NCBI GenBank assembly: GCA_016930675.1
Contig: JAFGGG010000045.1
Location: 1 to 64,000, forward strand
DNA: 64,000 nt
Reading direction: 5' to 3'
Origin: Spirochaetales bacterium
GTDB taxonomy: Bacteria; Spirochaetota; Spirochaetia; SZUA-6; RPPD01
The notes beneath the pieces are model-generated. The model did no database searches. It was not told the DNA's origin and saw only the letters and a program-made list of their open reading frames with translations. Shown here one piece after another: positions 8,579 to 18,000 of the stretch (positions within the stretch are counted from its first letter, which is position 1; each line of letters begins with the position of its first letter). A program made the translations under genes and the position numbers.

Positions 8579-10259
8579 TTTTTTTAACTCAATCCTTAAG
8601 ACTGTTTCGCTTTCCCATTTGAACATTTTGCTTGTTCTGGGGTTGGCCCTGTTCGGCGGTACTATCGGAGGCAGGCTGTTCCAAAAATTAAAAATACCTC
8701 AGGTGGTGGGATATATCATAATCGGAATTATAATCGGCCAGTCCGGATTGCAGCTGGTGCCCCAAGAGATTGCAAGCAAATTCGAACCGTTCAATTATTT
8801 TGCCTTGGGGCTTATCAGTTTCATGATCGGTGGGGAACTAAAGCTGAGCACGTTGAAAAAGTACGGCAGGCAGTTTTTATATATTCTGTTTTTTGAAGCG
8901 TTGGGCGCCTTTTTCCTGGTGGGGCTGTTTGTTTTTATTGTCATGTTTCTTATTCTGCAGAATATCATTCTGGCCTTGGGTTTAGCCCTGCTTCTGGGGT
9001 CAATTTCCGCGGCAACCGCTCCCGCCAGTACCACGGATGTGCTTTGGGAGTACAAAACAAGAGGTCCGTTGACCAGCACGGTATTCGGCATTGTGGCTCT
9101 GGATGATATTCTGGCACTGCTTCTGTTTGCAGTGTGTTCGAGTGTAAGCACAATATTTTTGGGAAAACAGGGCGGTAATATCCTCGGTGAACTGCTCAAC
9201 CTTTTATATGAGGTGGGAGCAGCCGTACTGGTGGGCGCGGGCAGCGGATTTCTGTTGGCGCGCCTATTACGCGCTTTCCATGATGAAGAAAAGACGCTTA
9301 CTTTCAGTATCGGAGCGATTCTTTTGGTGTTGGGTCTTTCTGTGGCACTGAATCTGGATATGCTGCTTTCTTCGATGATTATGGGAGTACTCATCACTAA
9401 TCTTGCCCCCATCCGCAGCAAAGAACTTTTTTCACTATTGGGAAGAATCGCCACGCCGATTTATGTACTTTTTTTTGTACTGGTAGGCACTTCGCTCAAT
9501 ATCATCGGTATCGATCTCATGCTCGGTGTTTTGGCTTCCGTGTATCTGATCGGAAGAACAGCGGGAAAGATATTCGGCGCACGGCTGGGAGGAGCACTTT
9601 CCAAGGCCGTACCGGCTGTGAGAAAATACCTGCCGTTGTGTCTTTTCAGCCAGGCCGGAGTGGCCATCGGACTTGCCATATTCGCGCAGCAGAAATTTCC
9701 CGGAGAAATCGGCAATGCGATCGTTATCGTGATAACGGCCACTACCTTCATTGTTCAGCTTATCGGGCCGTCATTTGTGCGATACGCGGTGACCAAAGCG
9801 GGGGAGGTCGGTCTTAATATCACGGAAGATGATCTGATTAAAACCATTAAAACACAAGAGGTGCTGGCCAAAAAAACGCCTCTCATACCGGAGAACACAA
9901 AACTTAAAAAGGTGCTTTCTATTTTCAGCAGACATGATTATCTTTATTATCCTGTGGTAGATAAAAAAAAGTGTATGCTGGGCGTCATTTCCATAAACAG
10001 CATCAAAGAAACCTTTAGCCATCAGGAGCTGTCGGATTTCCTTTTGGCTCACGATATTATGGAGACACCGGTAACCACATGCGCGCCTGACACTCCGCTG
10101 GCCCAGGTGGACGAGATGCTGAAACATTATCATCTGGATTATATTCCTGTAGTCAAACCTGATAAAAGAGTCGCGGGTATTATTGAGCGCAGAGGAATTC
10201 AAAGGTTCATTGCCACAAAACTATTGGACATGGAAAAAAAGACAAAGGCGCTGGGATAA
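8571..10259 (+). CDS. CPA2-family monovalent cation/proton antiporter with CBS pair
   Basis: The 562-residue protein has about twelve membrane helices in residues 15-400, including the family features GTIGGRLFQKLKIPQVVGYIIIG, ALLLGSISAATAPAST and the ALDDILALLLF helix with two adjacent acidic residues. A cytoplasmic tail (about 425-550) carries two CBS motifs (KVLSIFSRHDYLYYPVVD and AQVDEMLKHYHLDYIPVV). CPA2 proteins exchange Na+ or K+ for protons; CBS pairs sense adenine nucleotides or ionic strength. The start overlaps the upstream EIIA gene, implying that EIIA phosphorylation and cation exchange are linked. The 3' end overlaps the convergent glycosidase remnant by about 60 bases. Confidence 0.9.
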   Translation: MLDFFNSILKTVSLSHLNILLVLGLALFGGTIGGRLFQKLKIPQVVGYIIIGIIIGQSGLQLVPQEIASKFEPFNYFALGLISFMIGGELKLSTLKKYGRQFLYILFFEALGAFFLVGLFVFIVMFLILQNIILALGLALLLGSISAATAPASTTDVLWEYKTRGPLTSTVFGIVALDDILALLLFAVCSSVSTIFLGKQGGNILGELLNLLYEVGAAVLVGAGSGFLLARLLRAFHDEEKTLTFSIGAILLVLGLSVALNLDMLLSSMIMGVLITNLAPIRSKELFSLLGRIATPIYVLFFVLVGTSLNIIGIDLMLGVLASVYLIGRTAGKIFGARLGGALSKAVPAVRKYLPLCLFSQAGVAIGLAIFAQQKFPGEIGNAIVIVITATTFIVQLIGPSFVRYAVTKAGEVGLNITEDDLIKTIKTQEVLAKKTPLIPENTKLKKVLSIFSRHDYLYYPVVDKKKCMLGVISINSIKETFSHQELSDFLLAHDIMETPVTTCAPDTPLAQVDEMLKHYHLDYIPVVKPDKRVAGIIERRGIQRFIATKLLDMEKKTKALG

Positions 10260-10751
10260 TGCTCGTAATCCGACCATTGCGAATGCGGTGATTCTGGAAT
10301 TCCTGTGTTTGCGGCCTGGTTGAATCCGCTGTACTCTGTAAACCCGGTTGTTGATCCGTGTTGCCAGATTTCCCTGCTTATCTGATTTAACCACAGCTTT
10401 TTTATAAGATCATTCGCTTCAATTCTTGAGTCACCCCAATAGCCGTTCGTATAAATAGGTCCGCCCCACATGCCCTGTTCGTCCCAGTGGGCATTAATAT
10501 AGGCGACGGCCCGTATCACGTCGCTATTAACATAGATATATTGAAAGAACCTGTAGAACCACTGGTTCCAAATCTGGGAAGCCGTGCGTTTTTCAAATGT
10601 GACCGCGTTGTCCGGTGAATGGGTTTTTTCCCCGATCGCGAAGTGTTGGGGAGTTGATTCCGCGATCATTACCGGTTTGTTCGCACGCCGCTGTAAGTGC
10701 GATAAGCGCGATTATTAAAACTGAAATAATAATCGTTGACTTTGGTTTCAT
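10199..10751 (-). pseudogene. Remnant of a secreted glycosidase with a large internal deletion
   Basis: On the minus strand a good ribosome-binding site (AGGAGG) precedes an ATG at 10751 and a lipoprotein signal (ALIALTAAC). Within a few codons the frame is lost, while a second frame, open from about 10690 to 10199, begins with ANKPVMIAESTPQ and continues with HWDEQGMWGG and GYWGDSR segments. The KPVMIAEST strand looks like the late beta-strand bearing the nucleophile of a (beta/alpha)8 glycosidase, perhaps GH26-like. Thus the signal peptide has been joined out of frame to the C-terminal fifth of an enzyme. The last residues are the reverse of the antiporter gene, so the 3' end is also damaged. 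It sits eight bases after the TPR gene, once its operon partner. Confidence 0.65.
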
Positions 10752-10758
10752 GGTCCTC

Positions 10759-12171
10759 CTAATGCCCCAAACGCTCTGCGTTCTGCAAGGCTTTTTCCTT
10801 ATACGGGCCGGTATACCCCGCTTTTTCGAACGCATCATAGGCCTTGCGGTAATGCGTGCCCGCCAGATCCTTCTGGTTTTTGGCTTCGTACAGAGAGGCC
10901 AGATCATACATTAAAAAACCATAATCGTTTATGGCGGTCCAGCCCTGTTTTTCCATGATCTTTGCCGTCTCCTTATAGTACTGTTCCGCCTTGGCAGCCT
11001 GAGCTTTCACGTGATATATCTTGCCGATATTGTGCATGACTATTCGGTATGTATTCATATCCGATTCAAAAAAAAGATGTTTATCATATAGTTGCTTGAC
11101 ATTCAGATAGTACTCCAAGGCAGCACTCAGCAGGTTCTGATTATTGGAGGGGTGACCCTGATTGTGATAGATAATGGCGATGAAATAGAGCGTATTCGCG
11201 TATCTTACGATATTCGTAAGCTTCAAATTTTCCAACACGGATTTGGCTTTGAAGCAATAGTCCAATGCCTTGTCCAATTGCGATTTTTGAAAATAGCTGG
11301 CCGCGAAGTTCTGCATCACAATCACGTACACCTTGCTGTTGGTAAGCTTCAGCTGTTTTAAGAGTGCGTCCGCTTTTTCATAGTATTGCAAAGATGTGTC
11401 GTATTGTTGTTTGAGATAACTGCACCAGCCCAGGTTGTTATTGATCACGGCCATATCATAACTCTGGGTAAGTCCCGCTTTTTCCAGATATGACTTGGCC
11501 GTCTTAAATGAACTCGCCCCCGGCTCCGCCTCTTGTTTATTGCAGTGCACATTGCCCTGCAGGTTGGTTGTGTGGTATTTGAGCAGATTTATTCCGGGCA
11601 GATGAGCAGCGTTTAGAATCGAGTCGGCTTCTTTTACATTGTTTTCCGCTTTCTCAATCTGATTTAACCCTAGGTAGGTGAATCCGCCGTGAACAAGAAC
11701 TCTTATGTAGAGTTCCGTATTCTGTTTTCCCAGACTGTCCAAAAGCGTACGTGATTGTTCGAAATAATCCAGAGCCTTATCCAGATATTCCTGCAAATAA
11801 TACAGATAGCCCTTGTAATATAAGTATTGGGCGTACTTTTCACTCCGGGCGTGGTTCTGATTTTTAAGCAGCTGTTCCGCTTTGGCTAAATAATTTTGCG
11901 CTTCGTTAAAATTACCCAGCAGAGCGGTCATTTTACCCGCTCCCAGGAGGGCGTTGATATAGTTCTGATCCCGGCCGAGGGCCTGTTTGAAAAATTCCAG
12001 GGCCTTATGGAAATCTTTTTCATAATATACCAGGCCCTTTTGAAAAAGTTCCGCGGCCTGCTGTACGGAGCTTTCTCCGATTTCCGTATTATCTGCTGCG
12101 GCCTGTGATATGCCTAAAAACAGGTAACATAAACTTAACATAAGAAATAATGGGAAAAATAATTTTCGCAT
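10759..12171 (-). CDS. Exported TPR-repeat protein
   Basis: The 470-residue protein has a signal peptide ending at about AQAAA (residues 1-27). From residue 35 onward it is a run of roughly ten tetratricopeptide repeats, for example AAELFQKGLVYYEKDFHKALEFF-type and DTSLQYYEKADALLKQL-type helices with the usual Gly/Ala/Tyr spacing, continuing to the C-terminus. No catalytic domain is present; it should be a periplasmic or surface scaffold. GAGAGGTGG sits before the start. The downstream neighbour, eight bases away, is a wrecked glycosidase, so its original partner may have been involved in polysaccharide use. Confidence 0.85.
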   Translation of the reverse strand: MRKLFFPLFLMLSLCYLFLGISQAAADNTEIGESSVQQAAELFQKGLVYYEKDFHKALEFFKQALGRDQNYINALLGAGKMTALLGNFNEAQNYLAKAEQLLKNQNHARSEKYAQYLYYKGYLYYLQEYLDKALDYFEQSRTLLDSLGKQNTELYIRVLVHGGFTYLGLNQIEKAENNVKEADSILNAAHLPGINLLKYHTTNLQGNVHCNKQEAEPGASSFKTAKSYLEKAGLTQSYDMAVINNNLGWCSYLKQQYDTSLQYYEKADALLKQLKLTNSKVYVIVMQNFAASYFQKSQLDKALDYCFKAKSVLENLKLTNIVRYANTLYFIAIIYHNQGHPSNNQNLLSAALEYYLNVKQLYDKHLFFESDMNTYRIVMHNIGKIYHVKAQAAKAEQYYKETAKIMEKQGWTAINDYGFLMYDLASLYEAKNQKDLAGTHYRKAYDAFEKAGYTGPYKEKALQNAERLGH

Positions 12172-12261
12172 CAGACCACCTCTCTTAATTAGGATGATTC
12201 AATATTATTTTATTGCACTGTGTTTGTCAAACCGCAAGATGGCTGGGATGCGCTTTCAGGA

Positions 12262-14067
12262 TCATGGTTTCTTTTTTTGATACGGCCGGATGAGGCAGGA
12301 CTTGGCGAATCCGATAAGGTCTTTTCTTCCGGCGGATAAAAGAGCATCGCGTACAAGCCGGTAATTCCCGGGTCGGTTGAAGTGCATGAGCGCCCTCTGC
12401 ATGGCCTTTTCTTTAAGGCTTTTGGGCACGTAGACTGCCGTGCCTGTTCTGGGATTTATCCCGGTATAGTACATGCATGTGGATACCGTACCCGGTGTGG
12501 GATAAAAATCCTGAACCTGTTCCGGAATAAAACCGCTCTCACTAAAATAGCAGGCCAGGGCAATGGCATCGTGCAGAGTGGAGCCGGGATGACCGGACAT
12601 AAAATAGGGTACTAAATATTGGGTTTTTTGTAATTGCTTGTTGAGCGCATAAAAGCGCCGTTTAAATTTTTCATAGAGTGCATGCGGCGTTTTATTCATA
12701 AGCTTAAGCACATGATCCGATATATGCTCGGGCGCCACTTTAAGCTGGCCGCTGATATGATCTTTTACCAAAGCGGTGAAAAACCGATTGTCGGGATCGG
12801 CCAGCATATAGTCAAAACGCAGACCGGAACGGACGAATACTTTTTTTACACCCTTAATTTTCTTTAATTTAAGCAATAAGTCCAGATAATCGCTGTGATC
12901 GATAATAAGATTTTTACAGGGAGAGGGTACGAGACAGTCCTTATCTGTACAACTGCCGTTTTTCAGCTGTTTGGTGCAGGCCGCATGTCTGAAATTGGCC
13001 GTAGGCCCCCCCACATCATGGATGTAGCCTTTGAATCCGGACAGGGCGGTTAAGCCTTTTGCTTCACGGATCAGAGATTCATGGCTGCGTGAATGTACCA
13101 GTCTTCCCTGATGAAAGGTGAGAGAGCAAAAATGGCAGTTGCCGAAACAGCCTCTGCAGCTTGTTAAGCTGAATTGTACCTCTTCGAGCGCCGGAACCCC
13201 ACCTGCCTGTTTGTAAATTGGGTGATAGTCCTTTGCATAATTGAATTCATAGATCTCATCCAGTTCCTGCGCGCTTAACGGCGCGGCCGGAGGGTGTTGG
13301 ACCAGCGAGTACTGCCCGTAAGATTCAACCAGTGATTTTCCTTTACAGTAATCGTTATTGTGGTACTGGATTAAAAAGCTTTTAGCAAAAACCTGTTTAT
13401 CTGCCTTAAGAGATTCATACGCAGGAAGCGTAATGTAATCGGTAAGCGCAGTTAAGGTTCGCGTCTTATAAACAGTCCCCCTTACGGAAGTGATTTCTGA
13501 CACGGGAATTCCCTTGTTCAATTGGGCGGCGATTTCCAGCACGGCACGCTCTCCCATACCGTAGACAACAAGATCGGCATTGGAGTCCATAAGAATAGAA
13601 CGACGGATTTTATCCGTCCAATAATCATAATGAGCCAAACGCCTTAAGGAAGCTTCCAGACCGCCCAGAATAATGGGTATGTGACCGTACGCTTCACGAA
13701 CTTTTATGGAATAAACAATCGCAGCGCGGTCGGGTCTTAAATCCCGCTTTCCGCCGGGTGAATATACGTCGCGAGTGCGTTTTTTCCTGCTCACCGTGTA
13801 ATTGTTGACCATGGAATCAATATTGCCGGCGGTAATCAGAAAACCCAGCCGCGGTTTGCCCAAGACACGGAAGTATTTCGCGCTTTGCGGATTGGGCTGG
13901 CTTAAAACAGCGATCTTATAGCCTCTGCTTTCCAAAAGCCGGGAGATAAGCGCGGCTCCGAAAGAGGGATGGTCCACATAGGCGTCACCGGTAATAAGGA
14001 TAAAATCCGGCTCCTGCCAGCGACGCTGTTGCATGTCTTTTTGGCTGATAGGAAGAAACTCTTGCAT
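12262..14067 (-). CDS. ygiQ: YgiQ-family radical SAM protein
   Basis: The 601-residue protein has the three parts typical of YgiQ: an N-terminal domain (ITGDAYVDHPSFGAALISRLLE, GFLITAGNIDSMVNNYT, IIGGLEASLRR-like IILGGLEASLRRLAHYDYW), a radical SAM core with the 4Fe-4S ligands Cys307, Cys311 and Cys314 in CFGNCHFC, and a C-terminal region ending in HFNRPGNYRLV. The length matches the family. The reaction is not known. An in-frame codon extends the ORF to 14115, but the ATG at 14067 is preceded by AGGGAAGAG and begins where homologues begin. It is divergent from the GT2 gene, with 72 bases between them. Confidence 0.9.
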   Translation of the reverse strand: MQEFLPISQKDMQQRRWQEPDFILITGDAYVDHPSFGAALISRLLESRGYKIAVLSQPNPQSAKYFRVLGKPRLGFLITAGNIDSMVNNYTVSRKKRTRDVYSPGGKRDLRPDRAAIVYSIKVREAYGHIPIILGGLEASLRRLAHYDYWTDKIRRSILMDSNADLVVYGMGERAVLEIAAQLNKGIPVSEITSVRGTVYKTRTLTALTDYITLPAYESLKADKQVFAKSFLIQYHNNDYCKGKSLVESYGQYSLVQHPPAAPLSAQELDEIYEFNYAKDYHPIYKQAGGVPALEEVQFSLTSCRGCFGNCHFCSLTFHQGRLVHSRSHESLIREAKGLTALSGFKGYIHDVGGPTANFRHAACTKQLKNGSCTDKDCLVPSPCKNLIIDHSDYLDLLLKLKKIKGVKKVFVRSGLRFDYMLADPDNRFFTALVKDHISGQLKVAPEHISDHVLKLMNKTPHALYEKFKRRFYALNKQLQKTQYLVPYFMSGHPGSTLHDAIALACYFSESGFIPEQVQDFYPTPGTVSTCMYYTGINPRTGTAVYVPKSLKEKAMQRALMHFNRPGNYRLVRDALLSAGRKDLIGFAKSCLIRPYQKKKP

Positions 14068-14139
14068 TTCAAATACTCTTCCCTGTAATATACTAAAATA
14101 GAAGAGACTAAACACTTTGAAATTTGAAAAAAAGACGAC

Positions 14140-14973
14140 ATGGCGCCTATTGTTTCAATAATTATACCTACCTATAACCGGCTCTCCCAACTGCAGGAGG
14201 CCGTTGCTTCTGTACGGGCCCAGAGTTACCGTGCTTATGAAATAATTGTGGTGGACGACGGCTCCGCGGATGGAACTGCGCACTGGCTTAAAAATCAGGA
14301 TCTGCGTTTTGTTACCCTTACTCATACCGGTTTTCCGGGATTGGTGAGGAACAGGGGGGCGGAGATAGCTCACGGCACATATCTGTGCTTTCTGGATTCG
14401 GATGATGTATGGCTTCCCAAAAAGCTTGCCGTGCAGGCGGCGTATTTTAAAATGAATCCTGAAGCGGTTATCTGTCATACCAGAGAGATCTGGCTGCGCA
14501 GCGGTAAAATTATTTCACAAAGCACTCAGAAACATAAGCGTGAAGGCTATATTTTCCCTGATGCCTTAAAAAAGTGTGTTATCGGTCCCTCAACCGTGAT
14601 GATAGAACGCTCTGTTTTTTTCAAAAGCGGCGCGTTTCTGGAAAATCTGGAAATAGCCGAAGATTATGAACTGTGGCTGCGCGTGACTGCTGCCTATGAG
14701 GTGGGTTACATCGATGAACCGCTGGTTGAAAAAAGAGCCGGCCACGCTGAGCAGCTCTCGGAAAAATACGGTCACATCGAACTGTTTCGGATCTGGGGAT
14801 TGTTGTTGAATATAAGCCGGGGGAGTTTCACTGCCGAACAGCTGCAGCTGGCCTGCAAAGAACTGGAATATAAATGCAGAATCTATGCTTTTGGCTGTGA
14901 AAAGCGAAAAAAACTTGATGAGGCGTTTTTTTATAGGGAGCTGGCGAAACAGGCCCGGGCCTTCCTGGTTTAG
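14140..14973 (+). CDS. Family 2 glycosyltransferase
   Basis: The 277-residue GT-A fold enzyme shows SIIIPTYNR at residues 6-14, IVVDDGSADGT, the DxD-like FLDSDDVW and the acceptor-site EDYELWLRV segment. The N-terminal 200 residues are the catalytic domain; the tail is helical and soluble. It probably transfers a sugar from a nucleotide donor to a cell-surface glycan or lipid, from the cytoplasmic side. It is followed by the large GT-C protein and a polyprenyl-phosphate sugar synthase, which makes a surface-glycosylation role plausible. The start codon has little Shine-Dalgarno support but begins the family domain correctly. Confidence 0.85.
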   Translation: MAPIVSIIIPTYNRLSQLQEAVASVRAQSYRAYEIIVVDDGSADGTAHWLKNQDLRFVTLTHTGFPGLVRNRGAEIAHGTYLCFLDSDDVWLPKKLAVQAAYFKMNPEAVICHTREIWLRSGKIISQSTQKHKREGYIFPDALKKCVIGPSTVMIERSVFFKSGAFLENLEIAEDYELWLRVTAAYEVGYIDEPLVEKRAGHAEQLSEKYGHIELFRIWGLLLNISRGSFTAEQLQLACKELEYKCRIYAFGCEKRKKLDEAFFYRELAKQARAFLV

Positions 14974-15074
14974 AATAAAATTGTTGCGTTTGCTTATTTT
15001 TTCACGCTATAATGCTTGCAGGAAATTGACTCCCGAAAAGGACGCCGGCCATGATGGTATGTTGATTAAGGTAT

Positions 15075-18000
15075 ATGAAAAAAATAACGGCTTTTCTTCT
15101 ATTATTTCTTTTTCTCATTTCACCCGGTTTTACCCAAGAGAATCTTATCGATAACGGTGATTTTGAATTACTGGAACACGGCCTGCCGCGGGGCTGGTCG
15201 ACCCATACCTATACAAACAGTCCTGATACGGTAAAATTCAGTGTCGGGCATGAGAATGCCTATACGGGACGAAATTATGCCGTTATAGAAAATCTGCGTG
15301 AAGAGGATTCCAAATTAGTCCAGTCCGTTGAGGTTGAACCGAATAGCACATACAGAATTTCCTGTATGGTAAAGGTGATTGATATGGGAGCGAACGGACT
15401 GGGAGCCAATCTCAGTCTGTTTGATATTATGGGCACGTCCGCGGATCTGAAAGATACTAAAGGGCAATGGACCCTGCTGGAGTTGTACGGAACAACCGGT
15501 CCGGAGCAGCGTTCCCTTGCCGTTACCCTGCGGGTGGGCGGTTACGGCAGGATGAACAGCGGCAAGGCCTTTTTCGATAATGTGGTAATGCAAAAGGTTG
15601 ACCGGGTTCCGGACGGCGTGGCCGTGATCAATTTTTATCCTGAGCAAAAGGCCGCGGAGGCCCAGGCGCAGGAGCCAAAGATCTCTTACAGTGTCCCGGT
15701 TGCCGTGCTTATTGCGTTATTGTTTCTGGTTGTGGTGCTTTATCTCTACCGGAACGTGTTTAAACAAAAACATGAACCCTTAAGTAAACAGCGTGCTTTT
15801 AACGCGGAACTGCTATTCGGTTTCACCCTGCTGGCGGGTTTTATCGTAAGAGTCTGGCTGGCCGTAACACTGGAAGGCTACCCTTCGGATCTGGCCTGTT
15901 TCAAAGCCTGGGCGGGAACAGCCTTTTCCAAAGGGCTTCCCGATTTTTATCTTCAGGATATGTTCGTGGATTACCCGCCGGGGTATATTTACATTCTGTA
16001 TGTTATCGGTTTTTTGCAGAACCTTTTCGGTCTGGGGCATAACTCGCCATTGTTTTTGCTCCTTGTTAAACTGCCTTCGATTGCCACGGATGTATTGATC
16101 GCTTTGTTGATTTATAAATTCGCCAAGAAACGGTTTCATGTTCGTATGGCCTACACCCTGGCTTTCTTGTTTTTGTTTAATCCGGCTGTTATGCATAATT
16201 CTTCTATTTATGGTCAGATCGATTCTTTTTTCGTATTTTTTATCATCCTCTGCCTGTATTTTGTGTACCACAAAAAAGTCGAGCTGGGAGCGGTGGTCTA
16301 CGTGGCGGCCGTGCTCATTAAACCGCAGGCACTGATTTTTGCGCCCATCGGCATATATGCGTTGGTGCGGCAGTATAAAAATGTGCGCGATCTCAAACGG
16401 ATCGGCAGCACGGTTTTATGCGCATTAGCCACATTTATCATTCTTATCATCCCCTTTACTCTTAAACAGGATCCCTTCTGGATTTTTAATTTATACGGCG
16501 GTACATTGGGCTCCTATCCGTATGCCACGGTAAATGGCTTCAATCTGTATATGTTAGTCGGCGCCAACTGGGTGAGCGCGGAGGGTGCATTTTTAGGTGC
16601 GACATTTGAGACGTGGGGCGGTATTTTTATTGCCGCGATCATCGGATTCGCGGGTCTGCTGTGCGTGCATGATTATAGCAGGCGTAAAAATCCCGCTTTT
16701 TATTTTTACCTGGCCTTATTTCTTATTGCCGCTGTTTTTGTGCTGGGCACCAAGATGCACGAGCGTTATTTTTTCCCCACGGTGCCGCTGGCGCTGTTCT
16801 GTTATATTACGTTTAAGGACAAGAGATTTCTTTTCCTATTCGCCGGCTTCAGCGTAACCCTCCTGCTCAACCAGGAGATGGTGCTCAACCTGATATTGAC
16901 CCAGAACAGTACGCTTATTCCCAGAGATAACCCTCCTGCAATAATACTTTCTTTGCTCAATGTTCTTCTGCTGGGTTACCTCGTCTGGCTGGGAATCGAT
17001 CTTGTTGTCGGGAATAAGATTCGTGCTGCCGGCCCGCGGCGCGTAAAAGGTTTAAGGTCTGAAGCGCGCGAAGCAGGTGTGAGGGATTTGATGTCCGCAG
17101 AGTGCGCGGCAGACTTGAGAGCGGGGCGGAGTTTGGCACAGACCCGAAGATTGTACACAAAAAAGGATTATATTCTGATAATCAGTCTAACGTTAGTCTA
17201 TGCCTGCGCGGCCTTTTTTAATCTGGGCTCGTTCAAGGCCCCTCAGACCTGCTGGAAACCACAATCTCCCAACGAAAGCGTTATCGCGGATCTGGGGGAG
17301 CAAAAACAGATTCACAGACTGTATTATTTTTTTGGATTGGGAACCGGGAGTTACAAGCTGGAGTTCTCGCTCGACAAAACCAGGTGGGAGTCGGCCCGCA
17401 CAATAGAGCAGAACAACCGGTTCGGCTTTCTGGAATGGAAATATCTGCCTGTTAACGCGGAAGCGCGGTACATAAAGATCACCGTGGAACAGACGGGATT
17501 GATGCTGAATGAGCTGGGACTGTTCGAAAAGCACGGTACGGTACCGCTTGCCGTGCAGAATATCATACCGGCCGGTAAGGAATACGCGGCAGACGGCGCG
17601 GAGCATACGGCAGACGGCGCGGAGCATACGGCAGCCGGCGGCGCGCTGCAAAGCCAGGCAGAGCATCTGTTTGACGAGCAGGATACCATCGCGTATCAGC
17701 CCGGCTATTTAAACGGTTTTTATTTTGATGAGGTTTATTTTGCCCGGACCGCGTACGAACATCGGCTGGGACTGCCGCCTTCCGAAACAACCCACCCGCC
17801 TTTGGGAAAGCTGATTATCAGCTTCGGGATTGTATTATTCGGAATGGTACCTTTTGGCTGGCGGTTTATGGGCGCGCTGCTTGGGATTATCATGGTCCCC
17901 CTCATGTACATGTTCGGCAAAAAGCTGTTTAAAAAAGCGGAGTTGGCCTTTGCCGCGGCTTTTCTCTTTGCCTTTGATTTCATGCATTTTGTGCAGACCA

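Noticed and set aside
8795-9454. 219-codon minus-strand frame inside the antiporter gene
   Set aside because: It is the shadow of membrane helices on the other strand; the composition is rich in Arg/Ser/Pro and matches nothing.
17193-17790. Minus-strand frames with repeated PYAPRRL-like units
   Set aside because: They arise from the 21-base tandem repeat within the plus-strand GT-C gene, whose frame is clearly real.
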